From NCBI GenBank assembly GCA_025656455.1, contig JAHXHS010000016.1, forward strand, positions 1 through 64,000: a stretch of DNA of 64,000 nucleotides, in the 5' to 3' direction. The DNA comes from Candidatus Thiodiazotropha sp. (ex Epidulcina cf. delphinae) (lineage in GTDB: Bacteria; Pseudomonadota; Gammaproteobacteria; Chromatiales; Chromatiaceae). This document shows positions 55,492-64,000 of the stretch, one piece after another. Within the stretch, counting starts at the first letter, position 1; every line of letters begins with the position of its first letter. Below the pieces are notes generated by a model. The model did not search any database and was not told where the DNA came from. It saw nothing but the letters and a program-made list of their open reading frames with translations. The translations under genes and the position numbers were made by a program.

Positions 55492-56006
55492 TGGCTCTCT
55501 ATTTCCATTTTAATGGTTGCTATCCCGAACCTGGGTTGGTGGATCCGGGGATGCGACTCACAGAAGGCATGAAACCGCTTACCCATTGATTTGAGTAAGC
55601 TACCACCATTGTGAATCCCCTTATTTTGTGGTGAATTCGGTACTGCTGATGCTCATCCCCTTCGCTTTTACGAAACAGGTTTGAAAAGATGCATATTATC
55701 ATCATCCCTTTATAATCAACAGGATAAACAGTCTTTCCACGGGGTTGTATTTGCTGTGGTACGGCGGGTAATAAGCCAGCTGAATCGTCACTTGATGGGC
55801 ACCCGCAAGGACCACCAACCGCTTCAGCCATTGGGTGCGGCTAGCGGCAACTCAGCGTCTGAGTAACCCCATTCGGTATGCTGACGTAAACGGACTTCAT
55901 CAGCCGACAGGGGGGAATAAATACGGTTACCGCGGAAAATAGAATTCTCATACTTTCAGTTCCAAACCAATCCATCCACTACCGGTGTGATGAACTCAAA
56001 CACGGA
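55492..56006. other. 515-base intergenic region with an insertion-sequence remnant
   Basis: Apart from the ISAzo13-like fragment at about 55715-55850 I see no gene or strong signal. The right end lies just after the sensor kinase stop. Confidence 0.55.
55715..55850 (-). pseudogene. ISAzo13-family transposase fragment
   Basis: The minus strand encodes SRTQWLKRLVVLAGAHQ and then LAYYPPYHSKYNPVERLF, the conserved C-terminal catalytic region of ISAzo13-type transposases (normally ending NPIERCWG). A stop lies just upstream and the frame decays after VERLF, so only about 45 codons remain. No terminal inverted repeats could be identified. Confidence 0.7.
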
Positions 56007-57383
56007 TCAGCGGGCGTCGGAGAGCACACCGCTCGGAAGCCGAACTCTGACTGCCAAGCCACCCAGCTCCGAACGTTCCAGGCCGAATCCACCGCTATAC
56101 GCTGCGCATATGTCGCCGACTATTGCCAACCCAAGGCCTGACCCGGCAGTATGTTCGTCGAGCCGCAACCCGCGCTGGCCCAACCGGTCCAGTTCTTTCT
56201 CGGCGACGCCCGGGCCGTCATCTTCAATATCAATCAGCACAGATTCGCTTGAATACCTAGCCGTTATTTCCACCAGGGTTGTTGCCCACTTGCACGCGTT
56301 TTCCAACAAATTGCCGATCAGTTCCGCCAGGTAGTCATCCGGCATTGCAGCAACCGCCATCTCCGGAATTTCGACTCGCCAGGAAAGCAGCTGTCCTTTG
56401 GGCGTGCGCTGCAGCGTCCTCACCACGCCATCGACAACCGGCGTTACAGGTGTTTGGCGCGGGTTTGCCGTGCCTGCCGCTCGCAGGCGCGCTCGAATCA
56501 ACTCCCGGTCAACCCGCGAACGCATCACCTGCACCAGATGATCCAGATCGTCCGCAATGTCCGTATCGCCTTTTCGCCGCAGGCGCCGTGCATCCGCGCC
56601 TAATGCGGTCAGCGGAGTATTCAAGCCATGGGCCAGGTCCGCGGTCCAGGCGCGAGCGCTCTCCACCGCTTTATCGCGCGCCTCTAATAATTCGTTGATT
56701 TCATCAACCAGCGGTGAGACTTCATCCGGGTAGTCATTGGCCAGTCGGTTTGTCTGGCCTTCGCGAACAGCAAACACACCGCTCCGAACCCTTTTCAACG
56801 GCGAAAGCCCCATACGCACCTGCGCGTAGCTGGCCACGAGAAACGCCAGGGCCAGCAATCCGAGATACGGCAGGATGTCGGCAGTGAAAGCTTGGCGTGC
56901 CGCCAGCAGATCAGCCCTGTCTATGGCAACCGCCACTCGCAGGCGCCGCGCTTCGGTGCGCGGATGCAGGATGAACTGTTGCTCCCGCACCAGCAGTGAG
57001 TGTCCGGCGGGACCCTCCAGTTCGTGTCGGTGAACCACGCCGGGCCTGAGATCGTCGTCCGCTAGCGCCAACTGAAAATCCCACAGCGAACGCGAGCGCA
57101 GCAAGGTCGGACGCACTTCGTCCTGGATCTGCCAGTAACGTCCACTCAACGGCTGTTGAAAACTTGGGTTCGGTGAATTACCGGCCACATGGATATGCCC
57201 GTCATCGGTTAATTCGATATGGCCGACCAAGTATTTCAGGTGAATCCCCAACTCGGCGTCGAGCCGCCGTTCCACGTGGTGCTCGAACAAGGCGACCAGT
57301 CCGAAACCCGCCAGCGCCAACGCCACCGATACGGATAGCGCCGCTGCCGAAAGCAATCGGAAACGCAGCGACTGCAAGGTCAT
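56007..57383 (-). CDS. Sensor histidine kinase of the metal-efflux operon (PhoQ/QseC-like)
   Basis: The 458-residue kinase has a membrane helix (about 10-32), a periplasmic domain of about 130 residues, a second helix (LPYLGLLALAFLVASYAQV), HAMP, HisKA with an unusual H box (LAHGLNTPLTAL instead of HELRTPL, as in PhoQ-type kinases), and an HATPase domain with NLLENACKWA, DIEDDGPGV and GSGLGLAIV. It lies downstream of, and overlaps by ATGA with, the response regulator gene. It probably responds to periplasmic metal, inferred from the operon. Confidence 0.92.
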   Translation of the reverse strand: MTLQSLRFRLLSAAALSVSVALALAGFGLVALFEHHVERRLDAELGIHLKYLVGHIELTDDGHIHVAGNSPNPSFQQPLSGRYWQIQDEVRPTLLRSRSLWDFQLALADDDLRPGVVHRHELEGPAGHSLLVREQQFILHPRTEARRLRVAVAIDRADLLAARQAFTADILPYLGLLALAFLVASYAQVRMGLSPLKRVRSGVFAVREGQTNRLANDYPDEVSPLVDEINELLEARDKAVESARAWTADLAHGLNTPLTALGADARRLRRKGDTDIADDLDHLVQVMRSRVDRELIRARLRAAGTANPRQTPVTPVVDGVVRTLQRTPKGQLLSWRVEIPEMAVAAMPDDYLAELIGNLLENACKWATTLVEITARYSSESVLIDIEDDGPGVAEKELDRLGQRGLRLDEHTAGSGLGLAIVGDICAAYSGGFGLERSELGGLAVRVRLPSGVLSDAR

Positions 57384-58045
57384 GGCTCGGATTGCTTGAT
57401 GATGTAACCGAAACCTCGGCGGGTTTGGATCGATCCGCTACCCAGTTTGCGACGCACCCGCCCTACGAGGACCTCCACGGAGTTGGAGTCACGTTCGAAG
57501 CCCTGAGCATAAATTTGCTCGGTCAGTTCAGATTGGGAGACCACACGTCCTGCATGCAACATGAGATAGCTGACAAGTCGGTATTCGTGGGGTGACAAGT
57601 GAACGGGTTTACCGTCGACACTGATACGCAACTGCAAAGTATCCAGCGTGAGTACGCCGACCTGCATCTGAGAGCTGGACTTTCCGGCAGAGCGGCGGAT
57701 GACGGCGCGTAACCGGGCAAGCAACTCTTCCATCTGAAAGGGTTTGGAAAGATAGTCATCGGCACCCGCGTCGATACCTTTCACACGCTCATTCCAACGG
57801 CTGCGGGCCGTGAGTATCAATACTGGGAATTCCAGGCCTTCGGCGCGCCAGCGATTGAGCACGGACAGGCCGTCCATCCCGGGGAGTCCCAAGTCGAGAA
57901 TGACCGCTGAGTATGATTCCGTGCTGCCCTTGAACCAGGCCGCCTCGCCGTCACCGACCTGATCGACCAGATAGCCTTCGGTTTCCAGGGAAGCAGCGAT
58001 GTCCTCAATGATCCGCGGATCGTCTTCTACTATCAGTACTCGCAT
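57380..58045 (-). CDS. OmpR/PhoB-family response regulator of the metal-efflux operon
   Basis: The 221-residue protein has a receiver (residues 1-115) with the acidic pair in IVEDDPRI, phospho-acceptor Asp in VILDLGLPGMDG and Lys in YLSKPFQ, and a C-terminal winged helix (LSPHEYRLVSYLMLHAGRVV, DSNSVEVLVGRVRRKLG). It is expected to activate the upstream efflux genes. Start and stop overlap both neighbours (TGATG with PepSY, ATGA with the kinase). Confidence 0.94.
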   Translation of the reverse strand: MRVLIVEDDPRIIEDIAASLETEGYLVDQVGDGEAAWFKGSTESYSAVILDLGLPGMDGLSVLNRWRAEGLEFPVLILTARSRWNERVKGIDAGADDYLSKPFQMEELLARLRAVIRRSAGKSSSQMQVGVLTLDTLQLRISVDGKPVHLSPHEYRLVSYLMLHAGRVVSQSELTEQIYAQGFERDSNSVEVLVGRVRRKLGSGSIQTRRGFGYIIKQSEP

Positions 58046-58383
58046 CAGTCATCCGCCATCTGGATCAATTCGCCGGAACGGGCGTCCAAGTGAACCTTCT
58101 GCAACCTGCCCTGCGTATCGATGATCTTGAACTCGTAGACCCAGCGGTCGAATTCGTGTTCATACTCGACTGCAACAATCTGGCCCGGCGCGATTCTACG
58201 CAGGTGCTCGATGACCCGGGTCAGGGTCATCGCATCGCCCCGGTTTACCGCGCGGCGGGCTTGGTCATGCGAATTGTTCTCATCCTCCCACTCCGGATGG
58301 TCGGCCGTTGACTGTAACGGCAGGAGCAGCACGCCCGAAATCAGGGGCACAAGGAAAAGAACGACTTTCGACTCATGAAACAT
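58045..58383 (-). CDS. Exported PepSY-domain protein
   Basis: A 112-residue protein with a signal peptide (residues 1-26) and one PepSY domain: ARRAVNRGDAMTLTRVIEHL, VAVEYEHEFDRWVYEFKIID and KVHLDARSGELIQM. PepSY proteins often accompany two-component systems that sense metals or peptides and may act as periplasmic modulators of the kinase. It lies nine bases after the DUF3240 gene and overlaps the regulator gene. Confidence 0.9.
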   Translation of the reverse strand: MFHESKVVLFLVPLISGVLLLPLQSTADHPEWEDENNSHDQARRAVNRGDAMTLTRVIEHLRRIAPGQIVAVEYEHEFDRWVYEFKIIDTQGRLQKVHLDARSGELIQMADD

Positions 58384-58392
58384 CGTGCAAGC

Positions 58393-58698
58393 TCAATCCA
58401 GATGCCCGGATTCCAGTACCGGCACCAGCCAATAGTGCATACCGCTACCGAGGAAATCACGTCGGATTTCCCCGATCAGGTTCTCGGCCTGAGTCCGGGA
58501 AAGCAGTAGCTGGAACAAAATCTGCCGGCGTTTGCCCGCCACCTGTTCCGCCAGACTCATGGAGCGCTCGGAGCTGCCGTGGCCGAAAATCGGGTAGGTG
58601 GAGAATCCCATCACCGTATCGTGCACCAGCAGCCAATCGGTCACCGTATCTTCCACCGCTGGCGTAACCACCAGATTCAACAAACAATTTTCGGTCAT
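58393..58698 (-). CDS. DUF3240 family small protein
   Basis: The 101-residue cytoplasmic protein begins MTENCLLNLVVTPAVEDTVTDWLL, the DUF3240 signature, and ends with HYWLVPVLESGHLD. Members are usually found beside heavy-metal RND pumps, as here, one base after the pump gene. Function is unknown; the short alternating strand-helix pattern suggests a ferredoxin-like or PII-like fold, which I have not verified. GAGG lies five bases before its ATG. Confidence 0.82.
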   Translation of the reverse strand: MTENCLLNLVVTPAVEDTVTDWLLVHDTVMGFSTYPIFGHGSSERSMSLAEQVAGKRRQILFQLLLSRTQAENLIGEIRRDFLGSGMHYWLVPVLESGHLD

Positions 58699-58699
58699 T

Positions 58700-61600
58700 T
58701 CAGCCTCGTTCTTTTTCCTGGCCGAACCGACGGTACAGAATCGGCAACAGGACCAGAGTCAATGCGGTGGAAGTGATTAAGCCGCCGATTACCACAATGG
58801 CCAACGGCCGCTGAATCTCAGAGCCGGGCCCCTCCGCAAACAGGAGGGGAACAAGTCCGAAAGCCGCAATGTTGGCTGTCATCAGCACCGGTCGAAGACG
58901 ACGTTGAGCGCCCTCCACCACGACTTCGGCGATGGGTCTGCCGAGGGCGCTGAGCTGATTGAAATAAGTCACCATGACAATGCCGTTGAGCACCGCAATG
59001 CCTAACAGGGCAATGAAGCCTACCGAGGCCGGCACCGACAAATACTCACCGGTCAGCCACAGTGCAAGGATGCCACCGATCATGGCGAAGGGGATATTGG
59101 TCAGCACCAGCACCGCCTGGCGCACCGAACGAAAGGTGCTGAACAGCAGGAGAAAAATCAGCCCGATGGCCACCGGCACCACCAACGACAAGCGCTGCGC
59201 GGCACGCTGCTGATTTTCGAACTCGCCGCCCCACTCGTAGTAGTAGCCCGTGGGCAGCTTGACCTGTTCCGCCACCCGCTGCCGGGCTTCCTCAACGAAA
59301 CCCACCAGATCCCGGCCGCTGACATTGGCGATGACGACCGCCATTCGGTTGCCCCGCTCGCGCTGGATCGCCACCGGCCCTTCGGTTCGTTCCAGACTGA
59401 CCAGGTTCGACAACGGCACCCGCCTGCCGTCCGGCAAGATCAATTGCAGGGCACTGAAGACCGGCGCCGAACTACGCAGCTCCTCCGGTCCGCGGATCAC
59501 CAGTGGTATCCGCTTGGCTCCCTCATAGACGGTACCAACGTGGACGCCTTCTACTTGGGCTCGCAAAGTCTCAGCCAATGTATCCACGTCCAAGCCGAGC
59601 CTCCCTGCCGCCAGCGAATCGACCTTGAGCTGGTAGTACTGTGCACCCTCGTTGCGGGGAGTGAACACATCTTCGGCACCCCGGATGTCCTGTACCACAC
59701 TGACGATTTCGGCGGCGGTGCGGTTGAGGGCTTCTTGATCGTTGCCGAATATCTTTATGGCCAATTCCCCGCGCACCCCGGTGAGCATCTCGTCCACCCG
59801 CATTTCGATGGGCTGGGTGAAGGCGTAGTCCACGCCGGGAAAGTCATCCATGACTTCGCGGATAGCGTCAATGAGCGCATCCTTGCTCGCCATTCGCCAT
59901 TGATCTCTGGGTTTGAGCACCAGAAAGGAGTCGGTCTGGTTCAAGCCCATGGGATCCAAACCGAGCTCGTCCGAGCCCGTGCGGGCAACAATGCCGGTGA
60001 CCTCGGGAACCCGCGCCATGATGGCCTGCTGCACTTTCAAGTCGAGGGCGAGGGACTGCTCCAGATTGATTGACGGCAGTTTTTCCAACTGCACGATCAA
60101 ATCGCCCTCGTCCATGGATGGCATGAAGGCCTTGCCGACCTGAGTATACAAGCCACCGGCGGACACCAGCAAGGCCAGGGCCAAACCGATGACAATGCCG
60201 CCGTGACGCAGGCCCCAGTTCAGCGTAGGCAGGTAGATACGGCCGAGTAGCCGCACCAGCCAGGGATCGGCGTGACCGCCTCTGCGCAGCAGATACGAGG
60301 CCAGCACCGGAATCACCGTCAGAGACAGCACCAGCGAAGCGCCGAGCGCGAACACGATAGTCAACGCGACCGGCGTGAACAGCTTGCCTTCCAGTCCCTG
60401 CAAGGTCAGCAGCGGCAGGAACACGATAATGATAATCATGATCCCGGAGGTCATCGGCGTGGCGACTTCTTTGACCGCCCGATAGATCAAGTGCAGGCGC
60501 GGCAGCCGCGCCTCATCGCCGTGTTTGGCCAGAGAGGTGACCACGTTTTCCACCACCACAACGGCGGCGTCCACCAGCATGCCGATGGCAATGGCCAGGC
60601 CGCCCAGAGACATCAGGTTGGCCGACAGACCAAAAGTATTCATCAAGATGAAGGTGGCCAGCGCGGCCAGCGGCAGGATCAGCGCCACGGTAACGGCGGC
60701 CCGCAGATCACCCAGGAACAGCAGCAGCAGAATCAGCACCAGTACGATGGCTTCGGTGAGCGCCTTGGAGACCGTGCCCACGGCGCTTTCCACCAGGTTT
60801 CCGCGGTCATAGAACACCCGCACCTCGACCCCTTCCGGCAGGCTGGGCGCCAATTCATCCAGCTTGGCGCGTACACCCGACACCACCTGGCGGGCGTTGG
60901 CGCCGCGCAGGCCCAGTACCAAACCTTCGACGACCTCGCCGGCGCCGTCGTGGGTAACGGCCCCGTAACGAGTCAAGGCGCCGAGTTGTACATCGGCCAC
61001 GTCGCCGATCCGCACCGGCTGCGCCGGGTCGGGCCTGACCACGATGTCATTGATGTCTTGCAGCGTATCGATGCTGCCCTCGGTACGCACCAACAACACC
61101 TCTTCGCCTTCGTTCAGGCGGCCCGCACCGTCGTTGCGGTTGTTGCGCTCCAGTGCTTCGCGCAACTGGGCCAGACTGATGCCACGGGCAGTCAGACGAG
61201 CATTGTCCGGCACCACTTCAAAACTGCGCACCTGGCCGCCCAGGGCATTGACATCCGCCACGCCGGGTACGCCGCGCAGGGCCGGACGAATAACCCAGTC
61301 CAGCAGATCACGGCGCTGCATGATATCCAGTCCACCGCCTTCGATAGTGAACATGAACATCTCGCCCAGGGGCGTGGTCATGGGTGCGATACCACCGCTG
61401 ATGTCAGCCGGCAGGTCGTCCCAGATGGCACTCAGGCGCTCGCTCACCTGCTGTCGTGCCAAGTAAATATCCGTGCCTTCGGCAAAGTCTACCGTCACAT
61501 CCGTCAGCGCGTATTTAGTGACCGAGCGCAGCATGGTCTGCCGCGGAATGCCCAGCATTTCCACCTCGATGGGCGCGGTAATACGGGTTTCCACCTCGCC

Positions 61601-61780
61601 CGGCGTCATGCCCGGCGCCTTGACGATGATCTTCACTTGTGTGGTGGAAACATCGGGAAAAGCATCGATTGGCGTATTCTGAAAGGCGCGCAAGCCGCCG
61701 CCGATAAGCACCAGCACCGCCAACAGCACCAGCAGCCGCTGGGTCAGCGCCAGATGGATCAGGTTCGCCATACTCATCAC
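58700..61780 (-). CDS. Heavy-metal efflux RND pump (CzcA/CusA family)
   Basis: The 1026-residue pump has the HME-type RND layout: NTPIDAFPDVSTTQVKIIVKAPG near the start, and helix-4 signature GGLAIAIGMLVDAAVVVVENV. The AIG-x3-DAA-x3-VEN pattern is the one assigned to the monovalent-ion (Cu+/Ag+) HME4 class, whereas Zn/Co/Cd pumps have DFG-x3-DGA. Other segments (TGIVARTGSDELGLDPMGLNQTDSF) look more CzcA-like, so the metal is uncertain. It overlaps the adaptor gene by ATGA. Confidence 0.93.
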   Translation of the reverse strand: MMSMANLIHLALTQRLLVLLAVLVLIGGGLRAFQNTPIDAFPDVSTTQVKIIVKAPGMTPGEVETRITAPIEVEMLGIPRQTMLRSVTKYALTDVTVDFAEGTDIYLARQQVSERLSAIWDDLPADISGGIAPMTTPLGEMFMFTIEGGGLDIMQRRDLLDWVIRPALRGVPGVADVNALGGQVRSFEVVPDNARLTARGISLAQLREALERNNRNDGAGRLNEGEEVLLVRTEGSIDTLQDINDIVVRPDPAQPVRIGDVADVQLGALTRYGAVTHDGAGEVVEGLVLGLRGANARQVVSGVRAKLDELAPSLPEGVEVRVFYDRGNLVESAVGTVSKALTEAIVLVLILLLLFLGDLRAAVTVALILPLAALATFILMNTFGLSANLMSLGGLAIAIGMLVDAAVVVVENVVTSLAKHGDEARLPRLHLIYRAVKEVATPMTSGIMIIIIVFLPLLTLQGLEGKLFTPVALTIVFALGASLVLSLTVIPVLASYLLRRGGHADPWLVRLLGRIYLPTLNWGLRHGGIVIGLALALLVSAGGLYTQVGKAFMPSMDEGDLIVQLEKLPSINLEQSLALDLKVQQAIMARVPEVTGIVARTGSDELGLDPMGLNQTDSFLVLKPRDQWRMASKDALIDAIREVMDDFPGVDYAFTQPIEMRVDEMLTGVRGELAIKIFGNDQEALNRTAAEIVSVVQDIRGAEDVFTPRNEGAQYYQLKVDSLAAGRLGLDVDTLAETLRAQVEGVHVGTVYEGAKRIPLVIRGPEELRSSAPVFSALQLILPDGRRVPLSNLVSLERTEGPVAIQRERGNRMAVVIANVSGRDLVGFVEEARQRVAEQVKLPTGYYYEWGGEFENQQRAAQRLSLVVPVAIGLIFLLLFSTFRSVRQAVLVLTNIPFAMIGGILALWLTGEYLSVPASVGFIALLGIAVLNGIVMVTYFNQLSALGRPIAEVVVEGAQRRLRPVLMTANIAAFGLVPLLFAEGPGSEIQRPLAIVVIGGLITSTALTLVLLPILYRRFGQEKERG

Positions 61781-62850
61781 TCTTGTTCCGCCAGCGCTGC
61801 TTTGAGAGCAGCCGTGCCGCTCACCACCACCGGGTCACCGGCGTTCAGCGCCGTGCGGACCACCACTGTACCGGCTTCGCGGGAGACCACTTCCACCGGC
61901 ACCGGCTCGAAATCACCGGCACGCTCGGCGAACACCTGGTCACGGCCGTCGATGCGCAACACGGCCTGACTCGGTAGGCGCAGTTGGCCACCCCCGGTGC
62001 TCTGGCTCATGCGCGCCTCGACGAACTGGCCGGGGCGCAGTTTTTCAGCACCCTCTTTCACTTCCGCCCGAATCAGCACGCCCTGATCGGTGCCGTGGAC
62101 CATACGGCCAATGGTAATCACGCGCGCACGCAAACCGCTCGCGAGAATGACGGGGCTACCCTCGGTGATGCCCTCCAGGGCGTTGACCGGCACATGCACT
62201 TCGATCCACAAAGTGGACAGGTCGCCAACCCGATACAGCGGATCGGACGCCGCCAACCGCTGACCGGCAGTAGCAATTTGCTCCAGCACCACCCCGTCCA
62301 AAGGCGATTTGACTTGTAGCACAGCGCTCAGCTTCTGCTGCTGATCCAGCGCCTTGATGGCCCCGGCAGGCATACCGGCCAACGCCAATGTTTGGTGGTC
62401 TCGCTCCTCGGCAGTCCTGGCCTCACGGTGGGCGGCCCGGCTTTCCAGCAAACGGCGCTTGGCGACAATACCCTCGGCATGCAGCTTGCGGTCGCGAGCC
62501 AGGGTTTCACCGCTGAGTTGACGCCGGGTACGGGATTCAAGATAGGCCGCCTGAAGCGCCAGCAGCCTCCGGCTGCGGATCGTGACCAACGGCTGATCCT
62601 TTTTCACCGACTCACCCTCGGCCACCAAAAGCGCCTCCACCACCCCGTCCAGGGGCGCGCTGACCACCCGCAACTTGGCATTGGGCACACCGACCTTGGC
62701 CGGATAGGACTTGGACAAGGACTCCCGCACCGCTTGTACCGGCGCGGTGGCGATATCGAAGGCTGCCCGTTCCTGGGCGCTCAGGGTTAGCGTGGATTCG
62801 GCATGGGCCACCTGCCAGAAGAACAATAGCAACAACAATCGGATTTTCAT
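61777..62850 (-). CDS. Periplasmic adaptor of the heavy-metal efflux system (CzcB family)
   Basis: The 357-residue protein has a signal peptide (residues 1-17, ending QVAHA) and adaptor domains: lipoyl halves (RVVSAPLDGVVEALLVAEGESVKKDQPLVTI and KSPLDGVVLEQIATAGQRLAASDPL), a helical hairpin with RRLLESRAAHREARTAEERDHQTL, a beta-barrel and a membrane-proximal domain. No methionine cluster typical of CusB metal transfer was noticed. It overlaps the genes on both sides by ATGA. Confidence 0.93.
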   Translation of the reverse strand: MKIRLLLLLFFWQVAHAESTLTLSAQERAAFDIATAPVQAVRESLSKSYPAKVGVPNAKLRVVSAPLDGVVEALLVAEGESVKKDQPLVTIRSRRLLALQAAYLESRTRRQLSGETLARDRKLHAEGIVAKRRLLESRAAHREARTAEERDHQTLALAGMPAGAIKALDQQQKLSAVLQVKSPLDGVVLEQIATAGQRLAASDPLYRVGDLSTLWIEVHVPVNALEGITEGSPVILASGLRARVITIGRMVHGTDQGVLIRAEVKEGAEKLRPGQFVEARMSQSTGGGQLRLPSQAVLRIDGRDQVFAERAGDFEPVPVEVVSREAGTVVVRTALNAGDPVVVSGTAALKAALAEQE

Positions 62851-64000
62851 TGGGGCACAACTCCAAGGGCTTGATTCAAGCGGGCGACGGCCCGGGCGTG
62901 TTCGATGGCGCGGATTTCGGTGTCGTAACGGCCGCTGATAGCAGCATCCTGGGCTTGCAGCAGACGGACCAAGTCGGTCTCTCCCAGTTCGAAGGCCCGG
63001 CGGCTGAGCTTGAGGCTTTCCTCCGCCAGCACCTGCCGGCGCTGACTTCGCTGTCGGGCACCGCGGGTCCTATCGAGCGCCAAAACCGCGGACGTCAACG
63101 CCTCTTCCAGACCTACCCGAACACGCTCCCGTGCTGCCATCGCTGCGATCAGTTCCGCCTCTGCTTGGGCCATATCGGGGCCCGCGTGGGCCTCGCTGCC
63201 AAAGGGCAAACTGATTTGCGCCGCGACGAAAGAATCGTAATCCACGCCCGCCGCCGGCTTCTCGGAGCGCGCGCCCAACCATAAATTCGGGCCGGCGCGA
63301 CGATCCGCCTTGACCCGATCTCGATGGGCACGGGCGCGGGACACCGTAGCCTCCGCCTTTAGTAGCGCAGGATGATCGGCGGGAAGTTCTCGCGCCGGCG
63401 ACTCCGTCTCAGTTCGGCCTGGTTCGTTCGCCTCGGTACCCGTGTAGCGGATAAACAGGCTCCGTGCCTCGGAAAGCCGGCTGGAAGCCTGTTCCAGCGC
63501 GTCCACCCGTGCCAGCAGGTCTCTCTGTATCAGTACTGAATCGCTGCGAGGCAACTCGCCTGCGTTCACCCTCCGGGTCACGTCGTCAGCTAGTTGCCGG
63601 GCGACGCTGAGGGCGGATTCCGCCAGGCCGTGCTCATTGCGGGCCAGTTCCAGCCGCCAGAGCCGCTCGCGCACTTCACCGGCTATGTCCAGCCGGCGGG
63701 CACGGGTCATGGCGTCGGCAGCGTCCTGAGTACGGTCGGCCTCGCGCCGGTAGGTATCCGGCTGGCCCGGCCACCACAAGGGAAGTTCCGCACCACCCTC
63801 CCACTCGCGAAAGCCCTGGCCCTGGCCGCTGCCGATGGCATCGGTTTCGTGCTTGAGGGTGATACTTGGATCGGCCGCCAAAGGCTGGTCGGCCTTGCGA
63901 CGTATGGCATCCGCCAGACCACGCTCGGCTGATTCCAGCTGCCGGTCCGGATGACGCTGAACCGCCGCCTCAACCACTTCGGGCAAAGACAACGCTGCAG
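62847..64000 (-). CDS. Outer-membrane factor (CzcC/TolC family), 5' end outside window
   Basis: The frame stays open to the window edge (it reads AALSLPEVVEAAVQRHPD), so the signal peptide and start lie beyond 64000. The visible 380-odd residues show two OEP repeats, each with the TolC pattern: LSLPEVVEAAVQRHPD with long helices, and FELGETDLVRLLQAQDAAISGRYDTEI near the end. It forms the outer-membrane exit duct and is the first visible gene of the seven-gene efflux operon. Confidence 0.9.
   Translation of the reverse strand, partial: AALSLPEVVEAAVQRHPDRQLESAERGLADAIRRKADQPLAADPSITLKHETDAIGSGQGQGFREWEGGAELPLWWPGQPDTYRREADRTQDAADAMTRARRLDIAGEVRERLWRLELARNEHGLAESALSVARQLADDVTRRVNAGELPRSDSVLIQRDLLARVDALEQASSRLSEARSLFIRYTGTEANEPGRTETESPARELPADHPALLKAEATVSRARAHRDRVKADRRAGPNLWLGARSEKPAAGVDYDSFVAAQISLPFGSEAHAGPDMAQAEAELIAAMAARERVRVGLEEALTSAVLALDRTRGARQRSQRRQVLAEESLKLSRRAFELGETDLVRLLQAQDAAISGRYDTEIRAIEHARAVARLNQALGVVPQ

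Noticed and set aside
60272-61969. 565-codon open frame on the plus strand
   Set aside because: It lies antisense to the CzcA-type pump, has a Gln/His/Arg-rich composition typical of the complement of a GC-rich gene, and shows no family similarity.
1-64000. CRISPR array, tRNA or rRNA gene
   Set aside because: No regularly spaced short direct repeats, no cloverleaf with conserved TTCGA loop, and no rRNA core sequence were found by eye.

Overview
The window looks like a chromosomal segment of a free-living or symbiotic gammaproteobacterium with a moderately high G+C content. The evidence is a proteobacterial sufBCD-sufT-sufE cluster, a metR/metE pair, TAXI-type TRAP transport, PEP-CTERM sorting components, bacteriohemerythrin, two CZB chemoreceptors and dense c-di-GMP and two-component signalling. 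A Chromatiales-like sulfur oxidiser such as a Sedimenticola or Thiodiazotropha relative would fit, but that is inference; no rRNA or tRNA gene is present to place it.

Layout. 1-2.1 kb is the edge of a chromosomal integron: an IntI-type integrase reads rightwards, an attI-like core site lies behind it, one AT-rich cassette reads leftwards and ends in a well-formed attC, and what looks like the 5' end of a group II intron abuts that attC. 2.3-3.0 kb holds a RAYT (REP-associated transposase) with an internal amber codon, bracketed by REP hairpins that recur at 37.95 and 45.8 kb. 3.0-9.2 kb carries a fused nucleotidyltransferase-HEPN protein, a diguanylate cyclase, a PEP-CTERM-associated acyltransferase overlapping an E1/ThiF-like gene, and a chemoreceptor-plus-PAS pair. 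10-24.9 kb is dominated by a five-gene leftward signalling operon: an HTH-receiver protein, a GGDEF-EAL protein and three very large hybrid histidine kinases that all carry a CxxC insert in the ATPase domain. A soluble CZB chemoreceptor diverges from it.

26.5-31.3 kb is the SUF iron-sulfur cluster operon. It lacks sufS, two of its junctions hold related palindromic elements, and an IscR-type half-site precedes it. 32-38 kb has an unknown acidic protein, an iron-sulfur L-serine ammonia-lyase, bacteriohemerythrin, and divergent metR/metE. 38-46 kb has a pentapeptide-repeat protein, a TAXI-TRAP transporter with a UspA-family partner, an HBM-type membrane sensor with no recognisable output domain, and an orphan DRE-TIM aldolase. 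46-51 kb encodes envelope proteins: a PEP-CTERM protein, a di-haem peroxidase lipoprotein, a DUF2057 protein and a DcaP-like porin. 51-64 kb holds two RND systems: an HAE1-type efflux pair, and a tightly overlapping seven-gene heavy-metal efflux operon (outer-membrane factor, adaptor, pump, DUF3240, PepSY, response regulator, sensor kinase) that runs off the right edge.

Repeats are a theme of the window: REP pairs, a dispersed 30-base repeat in at least five intergenic places (sometimes as inverted pairs), two palindromic elements inside the suf operon, and a 196-base tandem duplication. Many genes concern redox and metal sensing (CZB, PAS, bacteriohemerythrin, SUF, CxxC kinases, metal efflux). 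Grouping them into one physiological programme is inference.
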